Positions 1-5,344 of a stretch of 5,344 nucleotides of DNA are shown piece by piece. A program made the translations under genes and the position numbers. How positions within the stretch are numbered: the stretch's first letter is position 1; every line of letters starts with the position of its first letter. The notes under the pieces are model-generated. The model had not been told where the DNA came from. It searched no databases and saw only the letters and a program-made list of their open reading frames with translations. Origin of the DNA: Methanocellales archaeon (GTDB lineage: Archaea > Halobacteriota > UBA148 > JAJOKI01); the NCBI GenBank assembly GCA_021129915.1, contig JAJOKI010000118.1, positions 1-5,344 on the forward strand, given 5' to 3'.

Positions 1-93
1 CACCTTTTGTCCACAAGGGCATGCCCGCGTCTTCTGACTTTCTTTGGCATAAATAAATCGCCCGCAAGCGTTGCACCTAATCACTAAATACAT
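1..93 (-). CDS. DUF1922-type small zinc-ribbon protein, 3' part cut by the window edge
   Basis: The first 31 codons of a short archaeal gene are visible; the rest lies beyond base 1. The peptide opens MYLVIRCNACGR and continues to a CPCGQKV stretch. C7, C10, C25 and C27 form a CxxC...CxC knuckle pair that would hold one zinc ion. This opening, with a Tyr-Leu-hydrophobic-Arg-Cys start and a Lys-Thr-Arg before the second Cys pair, matches the archaeal DUF1922 family as I recall it (about 70 residues, a member from Methanothermobacter has a solved structure, function unknown). The ATG at 93-91 is supported by GGAG (bases 101-104 read on the minus strand) with a 7-base spacer. The gene starts 28 bases after the polymerase stop on the same strand with no obvious promoter between them, so it is probably co-transcribed with the polymerase. 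A role in DNA metabolism is only suggested by that position. Confidence 0.75.
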   Translation of the reverse strand, partial: MYLVIRCNACGRFIYAKESQKTRACPCGQKV

Positions 94-121
94 CTCTTGG
101 CTCCATCGATGACGTTATCGT

Positions 122-2500
122 TCAGCTCACCTCGAGAAGGTTAGTCAACGTTGCCTGTTTTTGCTCAAAGTAATTAAGTATCCGTGATGTAGCGGGAATC
201 AATTGATTATTGATATAATATTCTGCATCGATTTTATATGTTTTGCCATCCCCATGTAGATATCCATTTTCGTATTTGCTGAACACATCGACCGGATATG
301 CTCTATCCCCGATGCTGCCAGATCCCCTGACTATCACATACGCTATTTTTGTCCCCACCTCTATCGGTATTTTTGCCCTTTTCGCCGCCCTTACATGCGC
401 CTGTACCGATTCATAGCTGGATATCTTTTTGGTCAAAGTTTTATATATCACGAGCTTTTCCAAGGGTACTTTTCCCTCTTTGACCTGTTGCACGATGCCC
501 TGGACCAATCGTACAGCTTTAGCTGGGTCCCTTTCACGGAGTATCACTTCGACCACCTGCGCCTGGGTCTCCTTTGCCAGAGCACACCAATCTCCCCTGC
601 GAACTTCCAGCCCCTTGATAACGATCTCGCCATCTGCGGTGAGGCCTGCGTAGCGCTTCTTCTTCTCGGTGAAGAATATCACCTCATAATAGTTCTCGAC
701 ATCCAGTTCCAGAGGAAGTTCCTTGGATATGGCATCTGAAAACTCCTTTGCGCGCCCCCGCAATTCCGTATCTGCTTTGATAAAAAGACTGTCGGTATCT
801 CCGTACAGCACCTCAAGCCCCATTTCCTCGGCTTTCTGAATGCTGCCTTTGATAAAGTGGCGCCCCCAGGCAGTGGTCGCCTCTGCACATTCCTTACGGT
901 ACCAGCGAGCTGCAGACCAGCCCGTATATCCATAAAATGCATTAGTGAGTATCTTGATCGCGTTTTGACGGATATCGAGCAATTGATATTCATATGTGCC
1001 CCTGTCGTGTTTCGCAAGTTCGCATTTCAAGTTATTGCGCCTGGTAATCATGTCCTGAAGAATCCGTTTGAAGAATCCGTCTGGCTTTTTCCGAAACTTA
1101 TATCCAACCTCTGGCGCCTCAAAGAATTCGTCGCCATCTGATATTACGGTATCCGGCGATATGTTGAATGAAATCATTATCGAGGGATACATCGCTGAAA
1201 AGTCCAGACATGCCACATTTTCATGTATGCCTTTTTTCGGTTTGAGAACGAAGCCGCCAGCATATGGCGCACTGACTCCCCCTTTGGAGGGCACCAGCTC
1301 CCCTATTTTATATGCCTCAGCACTCAAAAACGATTCTACCTGGCGCCCGCGCCCCATCTTTGATACCTCGTCCAGCGGCTGCCTGCTCATTCTCGCGAAT
1401 TCATATTGCAGTGGGAGCATCTTTTCCGCTATTGCAAGTGTGCTATTAACATCATCTCTGGCATATTCGAGAAGTGTCTTGCGCTTTTCAGGGTCTTCCC
1501 AGTACTGATATATCTTCGATGCGGGTAAATTGACACGCTCGGACTTTTTCATTACGCCCAGAAAATCAGCAACGTTTTCCAGTGTCTTGACCTTGACACT
1601 ACCCAAGTCCCTGTCGACGACCCGGTACAAATCGACGTTAAGTCTGCCAGCAATGGATATTTTTCTACGAATGCCTGGCTGAAGCTGTGGGGTGCTTCCA
1701 TCCTTCCCTATCTTAAGCGGGATTTTAGCAAGTTCGGCGCGGTGCAAGAGGTACGGCCAATCAAAGTTGTCTGAATTGTAACCGCATATCACGTCTGGAT
1801 TAATATCATGTATAAAATCGACAAACTCTCTGATTAGAGATGGTTCATCCTTGGATGTGAGTGATTTAACGTCGCCGCGATTCGTCGCCACCCCTATAAT
1901 GATGATTGGATCGCGCTTTGGGCTCGGCATGCCCCGAGGATTTATCATTTCGCAATCGAATGCCATTATCCGTAGATCTGGGTTCCCCTCTCTCCTTTGC
2001 GGCTTAACCTCGCTCGCCTCAAGTGCATACCCCGCATACTCGATGTCAATCGGTTTTCCCTGCACGATGATGCCATCCATGGGCGCCAGACCATGATCGA
2101 TGATATACCTCACCGCAAACAGCACATCTGCTTCCCTGACATCCATGCCAAGAGCACCAACGGCTTCACGCAGACTTGGCACATGCTGAGGATGCTCTAC
2201 GATTATTTTAAAGGCCTCAACCTCTTTCCCAAAATCCCTCCTTTTGACGGTCTCAACTCGTTTTGGGGATATTGCCTCACCATACCGCGTTACCCTGACC
2301 GCCATAATATCGTCGGCGCCTTTGTTTTCTGACCTAAATCTGTGGTTTGTGGCACCCACCGCATAAAAATACGGCTCAAAGTTTGGGTCAAAAATGACCA
2401 CATCTCTTCCCTGGTCATCCCTGCACCAGAGCCTGATTACGGCTTTGGCTTCCTGAGTTATGTAATCGACGTCGAGCAGCCAGCCACTAATTTGGTCCAT
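122..2500 (-). CDS. polB: Family-B DNA polymerase (archaeal replicative PolB with 3'-5' proofreading)
   Basis: This 792-residue protein is a full-length archaeal family-B polymerase that copies DNA at the replication fork and proofreads it. The exonuclease motifs are intact: Exo I FDCE (D182, E184), Exo II NSDNFD (N242, D247), Exo III YARDD (Y346, D350). The Y-GG switch is YAGG (413-416). The polymerase motifs are also intact: A, DFSAMYPS (D433, Y438); B, KILTNAFYG (K516, Y523, G524); C, YGDTDS (D568, D570). KKKRY lies at 613-617 and RRGDW at 634-638. By alignment with Pyrococcus polymerase, Y13, P43 and V107 match the pocket that stalls the enzyme at template uracil. The C-terminus holds QATLTNLL (782-789), a PCNA-binding PIP box. 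There is no intein. The ATG at 2500 has GGAG (2512-2515) upstream with an 11-base spacer. The protein resembles the Archaeoglobus fulgidus enzyme in length and motif wording. It is divergent from the XPD helicase gene and probably leads an operon with the DUF1922 gene. Confidence 0.97.
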   Translation of the reverse strand: MDQISGWLLDVDYITQEAKAVIRLWCRDDQGRDVVIFDPNFEPYFYAVGATNHRFRSENKGADDIMAVRVTRYGEAISPKRVETVKRRDFGKEVEAFKIIVEHPQHVPSLREAVGALGMDVREADVLFAVRYIIDHGLAPMDGIIVQGKPIDIEYAGYALEASEVKPQRREGNPDLRIMAFDCEMINPRGMPSPKRDPIIIIGVATNRGDVKSLTSKDEPSLIREFVDFIHDINPDVICGYNSDNFDWPYLLHRAELAKIPLKIGKDGSTPQLQPGIRRKISIAGRLNVDLYRVVDRDLGSVKVKTLENVADFLGVMKKSERVNLPASKIYQYWEDPEKRKTLLEYARDDVNSTLAIAEKMLPLQYEFARMSRQPLDEVSKMGRGRQVESFLSAEAYKIGELVPSKGGVSAPYAGGFVLKPKKGIHENVACLDFSAMYPSIMISFNISPDTVISDGDEFFEAPEVGYKFRKKPDGFFKRILQDMITRRNNLKCELAKHDRGTYEYQLLDIRQNAIKILTNAFYGYTGWSAARWYRKECAEATTAWGRHFIKGSIQKAEEMGLEVLYGDTDSLFIKADTELRGRAKEFSDAISKELPLELDVENYYEVIFFTEKKKRYAGLTADGEIVIKGLEVRRGDWCALAKETQAQVVEVILRERDPAKAVRLVQGIVQQVKEGKVPLEKLVIYKTLTKKISSYESVQAHVRAAKRAKIPIEVGTKIAYVIVRGSGSIGDRAYPVDVFSKYENGYLHGDGKTYKIDAEYYINNQLIPATSRILNYFEQKQATLTNLLEVS

Positions 2501-2520
2501 CTATAGTACAACTCCTACTA

Positions 2521-2530
2521 TTTATGTAAT
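2521..2530 (+). promoter_or_regulatory. Likely TATA box for the XPD helicase gene
   Basis: The plus strand reads TTTATGTAAT inside an A+T-rich run. Its centre lies about 26 bases before the helicase ATG at 2552, which puts the expected transcription start on or next to the start codon. No Shine-Dalgarno sequence lies in the bases before the ATG (TTTATTAAACG), which agrees with a leaderless message. Confidence 0.4.
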
Positions 2531-2539
2531 ATGGTTGCG

Positions 2540-2549
2540 ATTTATTAAA
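2540..2549 (-). promoter_or_regulatory. Likely TATA box for the polymerase gene
   Basis: Read on the minus strand this is TTTAATAAAT, a good archaeal TATA-like box. A start site about 26 bases downstream of its centre would fall near base 2519. That leaves a leader of roughly 19 bases that still includes the GGAG at 2512-2515. The spacing is what supports the call; no transcript data are available. Confidence 0.45.
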
Positions 2550-2551
2550 CG

Positions 2552-4633
2552 ATGAACAGGGAATATCTAAAATATTTCCCAAAGGAATCGCCCTACCCCA
2601 ACCAGGACAGAGCGATGGATGACCTGTATCAGGCACTGTCAGACCGCTGTATCGTTTTGTTCGAAGGGGCGTGTGGCACCGGCAAGACCTTGAGCGCCCT
2701 CGTTCCATCACTGCATATCGCACAACAGAACGATAAAACGGTCGTCATTGCCACTAACGTCCATCAACAAATGCTACAGTTTATAGACGAGGCAAAGGAG
2801 ATCCGAGGGATAGCAGATATCAAAGTCATTGTCCTTAAGGGCAAACTGCATATGTGCCCCGCCGAAAAGAGCTATGAAGAGTGCGACGTGCGCAGGGAGA
2901 GCACGTATGAATTAATCAAATTAGAGCAAAACGTGAATCAATCCGATGCAAATGATATGCGCATAAGGACTTTAAAAAAGCGATCATGCGGGCACCTGCT
3001 TCAGACGCTCAAAGGAGATAACGCGGAGTTCTATGGGTGGCTCTTTTCAGGAGTTAGAACCCCTGAAGAAGTTGAAGCGCGGGCGTCTAATGATGGAACA
3101 TGCGGCTATGAGCTGTTAAAAAGAGAGATGTACAATGCAGACCTGGTCATCTGCAATTATCATCACCTACTAAACCCGGATATCCTGACGAGGTTTCTCT
3201 CGTGGATGGGGCGTGGGCCGGAGGATATTATAGCGATATTCGACGAAGCGCACAACATCGAATCGGCAGCAAGATTGTATTCATCATTAACACTGACCGA
3301 GTACACCATAGAACAGGCACTGAACGAACTGAGGGATACGGGTGCACACGAAGATGCTGTCGAAAAACTGCTTCGCGCACTGAGAGATGCTCTTAGGGAG
3401 ACGTATGAGTCGAAGTTCGCCTTTGGTGAAAAGGAACGTATCGGCGTCGAATGGCACGATGTTAGTATACGGGAGCCAGCGGGCACCGAGGACCTGTTGA
3501 GCGCCAACCTCCACAGCCGTCTTCTTGATGTTGATGTATTGGTCGAACGGGCGCATACCCTCGGCATCGAATTTGACGCCATATACTACAATCAATACAA
3601 AGAGGGATTGTCCGAGACAAAGAAGACCTCCCATCTCATCACGGTTTCAACGTTTCTCGAGAATTATTTGAAACTGGCAGGAGACCCAGGGTACTACCCA
3701 CTAATCAACATCAGAAGAGACCGGAGTGGTGAAATAACCAGCAGAATCGAACTTTTCTCATGTATCCCCAAGAACGTAACCGGGCACCTGTTCAACTCAT
3801 TTTATTCTGCGATCCTCATGTCTGCTACCCTGCGACCATTTGACGTTGTAAAAACGACGCTGGGCATCGATAGAGACGTGAGGGAAATCGCATATGGTTC
3901 TCCTTTCCCAAGAAATCGTAGGCATACCATTGCGGTGACTGCTCCCCCCCTATTTGCGAGGAATCGAGACGATCAGGAGGTCATAGATGCCATCACAAGG
4001 GTTCTGAGGGACATTATAGAACAATCCGATGGAAATGTCCTGATATTCTTTCCGAATTCCAGTGAGGCAGCGCGGTATTATGACCTTCTGGCATCCAATC
4101 TGCAGGATTTAAGTATCAGCGTGCCCATGTTTTTGGACAGGGTTGGCGTTTCCGCAATGGATGTAATGGAAGAATTCTTAAAGATAGGAAAATCCGGTGG
4201 AAAAGCCGTACTGTTTTCATATTTATGGGGAACACTGACCGAAGGGATAGACTATAAAGACGGCCGTACACGAACTGTCGTAATCGTGGGTGTTGGCTAT
4301 CCCGCCCTGAGCGATAGAATCAGGGCGATTCAATATTCGTATGACTACGAATTCGGCGCTGGAAAGGGGTGGCGTTATGCGATTGAGATTCCCATGGTCA
4401 GAAAGGTCAGGCAGGCAATGGGGAGGGCAATCAGGTCGCCGGAAGATTACGGCGCAAGGGTGTTGTTAGATGTGCGATACACGAGCGAATCTCCAAAAAC
4501 GATGGGCAAATATTCCATATATCCGCGCCTTCCGCCAGACGAGAGGGAGGAAATAATAGACGTGGCGCCGGGGAAGGTCAAATATGCTCTGATGAATTTC
4601 TTTAACGACATCAAGCAGAAGCCAACCCAATAA
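2552..4633 (+). CDS. XPD/Rad3-type iron-sulfur ATP-dependent DNA helicase
   Basis: This 693-residue superfamily-2 helicase should unwind DNA 5' to 3' using ATP; the archaeal family is linked to repair, R-loop or bubble processing. Motif I is GACGTGKT (39-46), motif II is DEAH (231-234), motif III is SAT (424-426), motif V is GTLTEGID (560-567) and motif VI is QAMGRAIRS (621-629, with R625 and R628). Between motifs I and II lie C102, C111, C146 and C184, the expected set of ligands for the 4Fe-4S cluster. Their contexts, KGKLHMCP, YEEC and TCGYELLK, match the Rad3 proteins of haloarchaea and methanosarcinal relatives as I remember them. The segment about 241-410 fits the Arch domain, and a second RecA-like domain follows from about 450. 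The ATG at 2552 is chosen because the sequence aligns from the first residues (YFPxxxxYPNQ, a Q-motif-like start). The gene is divergent from polB and convergent with the toxin-antitoxin cassette. A DinG-like relative is less likely given the Cys set. Confidence 0.94.
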   Translation: MNREYLKYFPKESPYPNQDRAMDDLYQALSDRCIVLFEGACGTGKTLSALVPSLHIAQQNDKTVVIATNVHQQMLQFIDEAKEIRGIADIKVIVLKGKLHMCPAEKSYEECDVRRESTYELIKLEQNVNQSDANDMRIRTLKKRSCGHLLQTLKGDNAEFYGWLFSGVRTPEEVEARASNDGTCGYELLKREMYNADLVICNYHHLLNPDILTRFLSWMGRGPEDIIAIFDEAHNIESAARLYSSLTLTEYTIEQALNELRDTGAHEDAVEKLLRALRDALRETYESKFAFGEKERIGVEWHDVSIREPAGTEDLLSANLHSRLLDVDVLVERAHTLGIEFDAIYYNQYKEGLSETKKTSHLITVSTFLENYLKLAGDPGYYPLINIRRDRSGEITSRIELFSCIPKNVTGHLFNSFYSAILMSATLRPFDVVKTTLGIDRDVREIAYGSPFPRNRRHTIAVTAPPLFARNRDDQEVIDAITRVLRDIIEQSDGNVLIFFPNSSEAARYYDLLASNLQDLSISVPMFLDRVGVSAMDVMEEFLKIGKSGGKAVLFSYLWGTLTEGIDYKDGRTRTVVIVGVGYPALSDRIRAIQYSYDYEFGAGKGWRYAIEIPMVRKVRQAMGRAIRSPEDYGARVLLDVRYTSESPKTMGKYSIYPRLPPDEREEIIDVAPGKVKYALMNFFNDIKQKPTQ

Positions 4634-4645
4634 AATAATACAAAC
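4631..4645 (-). terminator. Possible T-rich terminator of the toxin-antitoxin operon
   Basis: On the minus strand this reads GTTTGTATTATTTTA, a T-rich run of the type that ends archaeal transcription. It lies about 46 bases after the antitoxin stop codon and overlaps the helicase stop. A shorter T5 run (bases 4680-4684) sits nearer the antitoxin stop. On the plus strand I see no comparable T run in the gap for the helicase message. Confidence 0.25.
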
Positions 4646-4654
4646 GATAGAACT

Positions 4655-4690
4655 CTTTCAATCCTCACCTTATGGGTTCAAAAATCAAAG
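4655..4690. repeat. Solitary CRISPR-repeat-like 36-base element in the convergent gap
   Basis: The element begins CTTTCAATCC and ends ATCAAAG, so its ends are inverted copies of each other (CTTT and AAAG). Read on the minus strand it ends in GGATTGAAAG, the wording commonly found at the 3' end of archaeal CRISPR repeats, where it becomes the crRNA 5' handle. Its length, 36 bases, is in the usual repeat range. Bases 4656-4665 (TTTCAATCCT) recur exactly at 5321-5330. Past those ten bases the two sequences differ at many places, so this is at best a degenerate copy. It could also be ordinary intergenic sequence. Confidence 0.3.
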
Positions 4691-4691
4691 A

Positions 4692-5024
4692 CTAAATGAC
4701 TTCAATCGCGAGTTTTGAAGTTCCTTCTGGATGTAAGAGCAGTTCTTTACCTTCCTGTAACTTTAAAAATCTGGCGATATCTGCGGGGATTCTAATAGCC
4801 AATGAGTTCCCTGATCGCACGATTTTTATTTTCTTGGCAAGTCCCCATATACCCAACTGCCTTGCCTTTTGCTCCATGGCATTCATTGTATTTTCATCCA
4901 CAAAAGATTCCCCACACCCACTGCATAGCTCTGCTTTGTATCTTCCAAGAGATATTCCAAACATCTTCTCCTCTATCTTTCCTTCTTGCAGATTTCCATT
5001 TTCACAGATTGGACATTTTTTCAT
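4692..5024 (-). CDS. Putative antitoxin: YgiT/MqsA-type zinc finger fused to AbrB/MazE domain
   Basis: This is a 110-residue protein with two domains. Residues 1-60 form a YgiT/MqsA-type zinc finger with CPIC (C4, C7) and CSGC (C34, C37), followed by GESFVDE, which is typical of the family. Residues 64-110 form a swapped-hairpin AbrB/SpoVT/MazE DNA-binding domain (KIVRSGNSLAIRIP at 67-80, then LKLQEG at 87-92). By analogy it would bind the DUF4258 toxin through the zinc finger and the operon promoter through the AbrB domain; classic MqsA carries a helix-turn-helix instead. I start at the ATG at 5024 rather than the in-frame GTG at 5033. GAGGTG (bases 5031-5036) is an excellent Shine-Dalgarno site 6 bases before the ATG, and the GTG lies within that site. 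The start is two bases after the toxin stop, so translation is probably coupled. Confidence 0.85.
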   Translation of the reverse strand: MKKCPICENGNLQEGKIEEKMFGISLGRYKAELCSGCGESFVDENTMNAMEQKARQLGIWGLAKKIKIVRSGNSLAIRIPADIARFLKLQEGKELLLHPEGTSKLAIEVI

Positions 5025-5026
5025 GA

Positions 5027-5230
5027 TTACCACCTCGGTTTTACCGTGATTACGTAAATTTCATCCTTAATTTTCTTGTAAACGACTTCGAAATACGAAT
5101 ACAAGGAGACGATTTTGCCATTTTGAATACGTTTTGCACCTTTGATTATGGCTTCTTTCACTTCCCCCTCCGATATGCCGCGCCCGACCATTCTAAGTCT
5201 GGCATGCTTGCTATATCTGATTTTTAACAC
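5027..5230 (-). CDS. DUF4258-family protein, putative toxin of the cassette
   Basis: This 67-residue basic protein has the DUF4258 pattern: SKHARLRMVGRGIS at residues 7-20 (H9, R11, M14, R17), then EVKEAIIKG, a central beta-hairpin region (about 39-52) and a closing strand YVITVKP (59-65). Small proteins of this family often sit beside YgiT zinc-finger antitoxins and resemble RelE/MqsR-sized RNase toxins; a toxic activity here is inferred from that context, not shown. The start is GTG at 5230. An in-frame TAG two codons upstream rules out an earlier start, and the next ATG would remove the conserved H9 and R11. No Shine-Dalgarno site is visible, and a TATA box lies at the right distance for a leaderless message. 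Toxin before antitoxin is the mqsRA/higBA order. G+C of the sampled cassette lines is about ten points lower than in the helicase gene. Confidence 0.75.
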   Translation of the reverse strand: MLKIRYSKHARLRMVGRGISEGEVKEAIIKGAKRIQNGKIVSLYSYFEVVYKKIKDEIYVITVKPRW

Positions 5231-5235
5231 GTAAC

Positions 5236-5321
5236 ACTAATAGAACTAATAATACTTAAATCTTCTGAGAACTTTGCGAGTAAAGAACGATTATCTCATC
5301 GTCAAGAGTTTTTCTATTAGT
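5236..5321. repeat. 10-base perfect inverted repeat, with an extra direct half-site
   Basis: The arms are ACTAATAGAA (5236-5245) and TTCTATTAGT (5312-5321), exact reverse complements separated by 66 bases. The left arm also contains one of two direct copies of ACTAATA (5236-5242 and 5245-5251), 9 bases apart. These direct copies lie between the TATA box and the toxin start, a position where a bound AbrB-type antitoxin would block transcription. Operator function is an inference from position and repetition. Confidence 0.4.
5251..5260 (-). promoter_or_regulatory. Likely TATA box of the toxin-antitoxin operon
   Basis: The minus strand reads TTTAAGTATT, preceded by the purine-rich CAGAAGA, which suits a BRE. 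The centre lies about 26 bases before the GTG start at 5230, so transcription should begin at or within a base or two of the start codon. Confidence 0.45.
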
Positions 5322-5344
5322 TTCAATCCTTATTTTCGAAGAAG
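5320..5344. CRISPR. Possible first repeat of a CRISPR array, cut by the window edge
   Basis: The last 25 bases start GTTTCAATCCTTATTTTCG. GTTTCAATCC, the reverse complement of GGATTGAAAC, is one of the most common openings of archaeal type I and III CRISPR repeats. If so, crRNA would be read on the minus strand with an ATTGAAAC handle, and this would be the distal (trailer) end of an array lying to the right. Only part of one unit is present, so repetition and spacers cannot be seen. No cas gene is in the window. Confidence 0.4.

Noticed and set aside
107..120. Quasi-palindrome CGATGACGTTATCG between the polymerase stop and the DUF1922 start.
   Set aside because: It has one mismatched pair and no loop, so it cannot form a useful hairpin. 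A site this short is expected by chance and nothing else supports an operator.
395..739. Open frame of 114 codons on the plus strand inside polB, along with several other long frames opposite or within the two large genes.
   Set aside because: They overlap fully conserved polymerase or helicase coding sequence, show no recognisable domain and have no plausible start signals.
801..1210. Possible intein at the polymerase active-site motifs A, B or C, a common insertion site in archaeal PolB.
   Set aside because: All three motifs are uninterrupted and the protein has the normal length of 792 residues.
4668..4677. Small stem ACC-TTAT-GGGT in the convergent gap as a bidirectional terminator hairpin.
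   Set aside because: Only three pairs with a bulged G, and no T run follows it directly on the plus strand. It is too weak to call.
4696..5049. Plus-strand open frame of 117 codons opposite the antitoxin gene.
   Set aside because: The minus-strand frame has a clear zinc finger, AbrB domain and Shine-Dalgarno site. The plus-strand translation is low-complexity and matches nothing I know.

Overview
The window looks like a piece of a euryarchaeal genome, probably from the Archaeoglobi/Methanomicrobia side of the phylum. Three things point there. The family-B DNA polymerase resembles that of Archaeoglobus fulgidus as I remember it (exonuclease motif FDCEM, N-terminal GWLxDxDY). The helicase is a Rad3/XPD protein of the type seen in haloarchaea and methanosarcinal relatives. 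The intergenic regions carry TATA-like boxes, with Shine-Dalgarno sites for some genes and none for others, as archaea do. The exact lineage cannot be fixed by eye.

Layout, left to right. At 1-93 (minus) is the 5' part of a small zinc-ribbon gene of the DUF1922 type, cut by the window edge. At 122-2500 (minus) is a complete family-B replicative DNA polymerase with all exonuclease and polymerase motifs, a uracil-sensing pocket and a C-terminal PCNA-binding box. A 51-base divergent promoter region follows (2501-2551). At 2552-4633 (plus) is a complete XPD/Rad3-type iron-sulfur DNA helicase. A 58-base convergent gap (4634-4691) holds a 36-base element that looks like a solitary CRISPR-type repeat. 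At 4692-5230 (minus) is a two-gene toxin-antitoxin-like cassette: a DUF4258 protein followed by an antitoxin that joins a YgiT/MqsA-type zinc finger to an AbrB/MazE DNA-binding domain. The last 114 bases hold the cassette promoter, a 10-base inverted repeat and, at the very edge, a GTTTCAATCC... sequence that resembles the start of a CRISPR repeat.

How the parts may work together. The polymerase and helicase form a divergently transcribed replication/repair pair, and the geometry of the gap suggests that one promoter may exclude the other. The toxin-antitoxin cassette is a separate accessory unit, more A+T-rich in the stretches I counted (about 38-43% G+C against about 52% in sampled helicase lines). 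It is bracketed by two CRISPR-repeat-like sequences sharing TTTCAATCCT. The most interesting reading is a toxin-antitoxin module lodged at the end of a CRISPR array that continues past the right edge. That is a hypothesis: only one partial repeat and one divergent candidate are visible.
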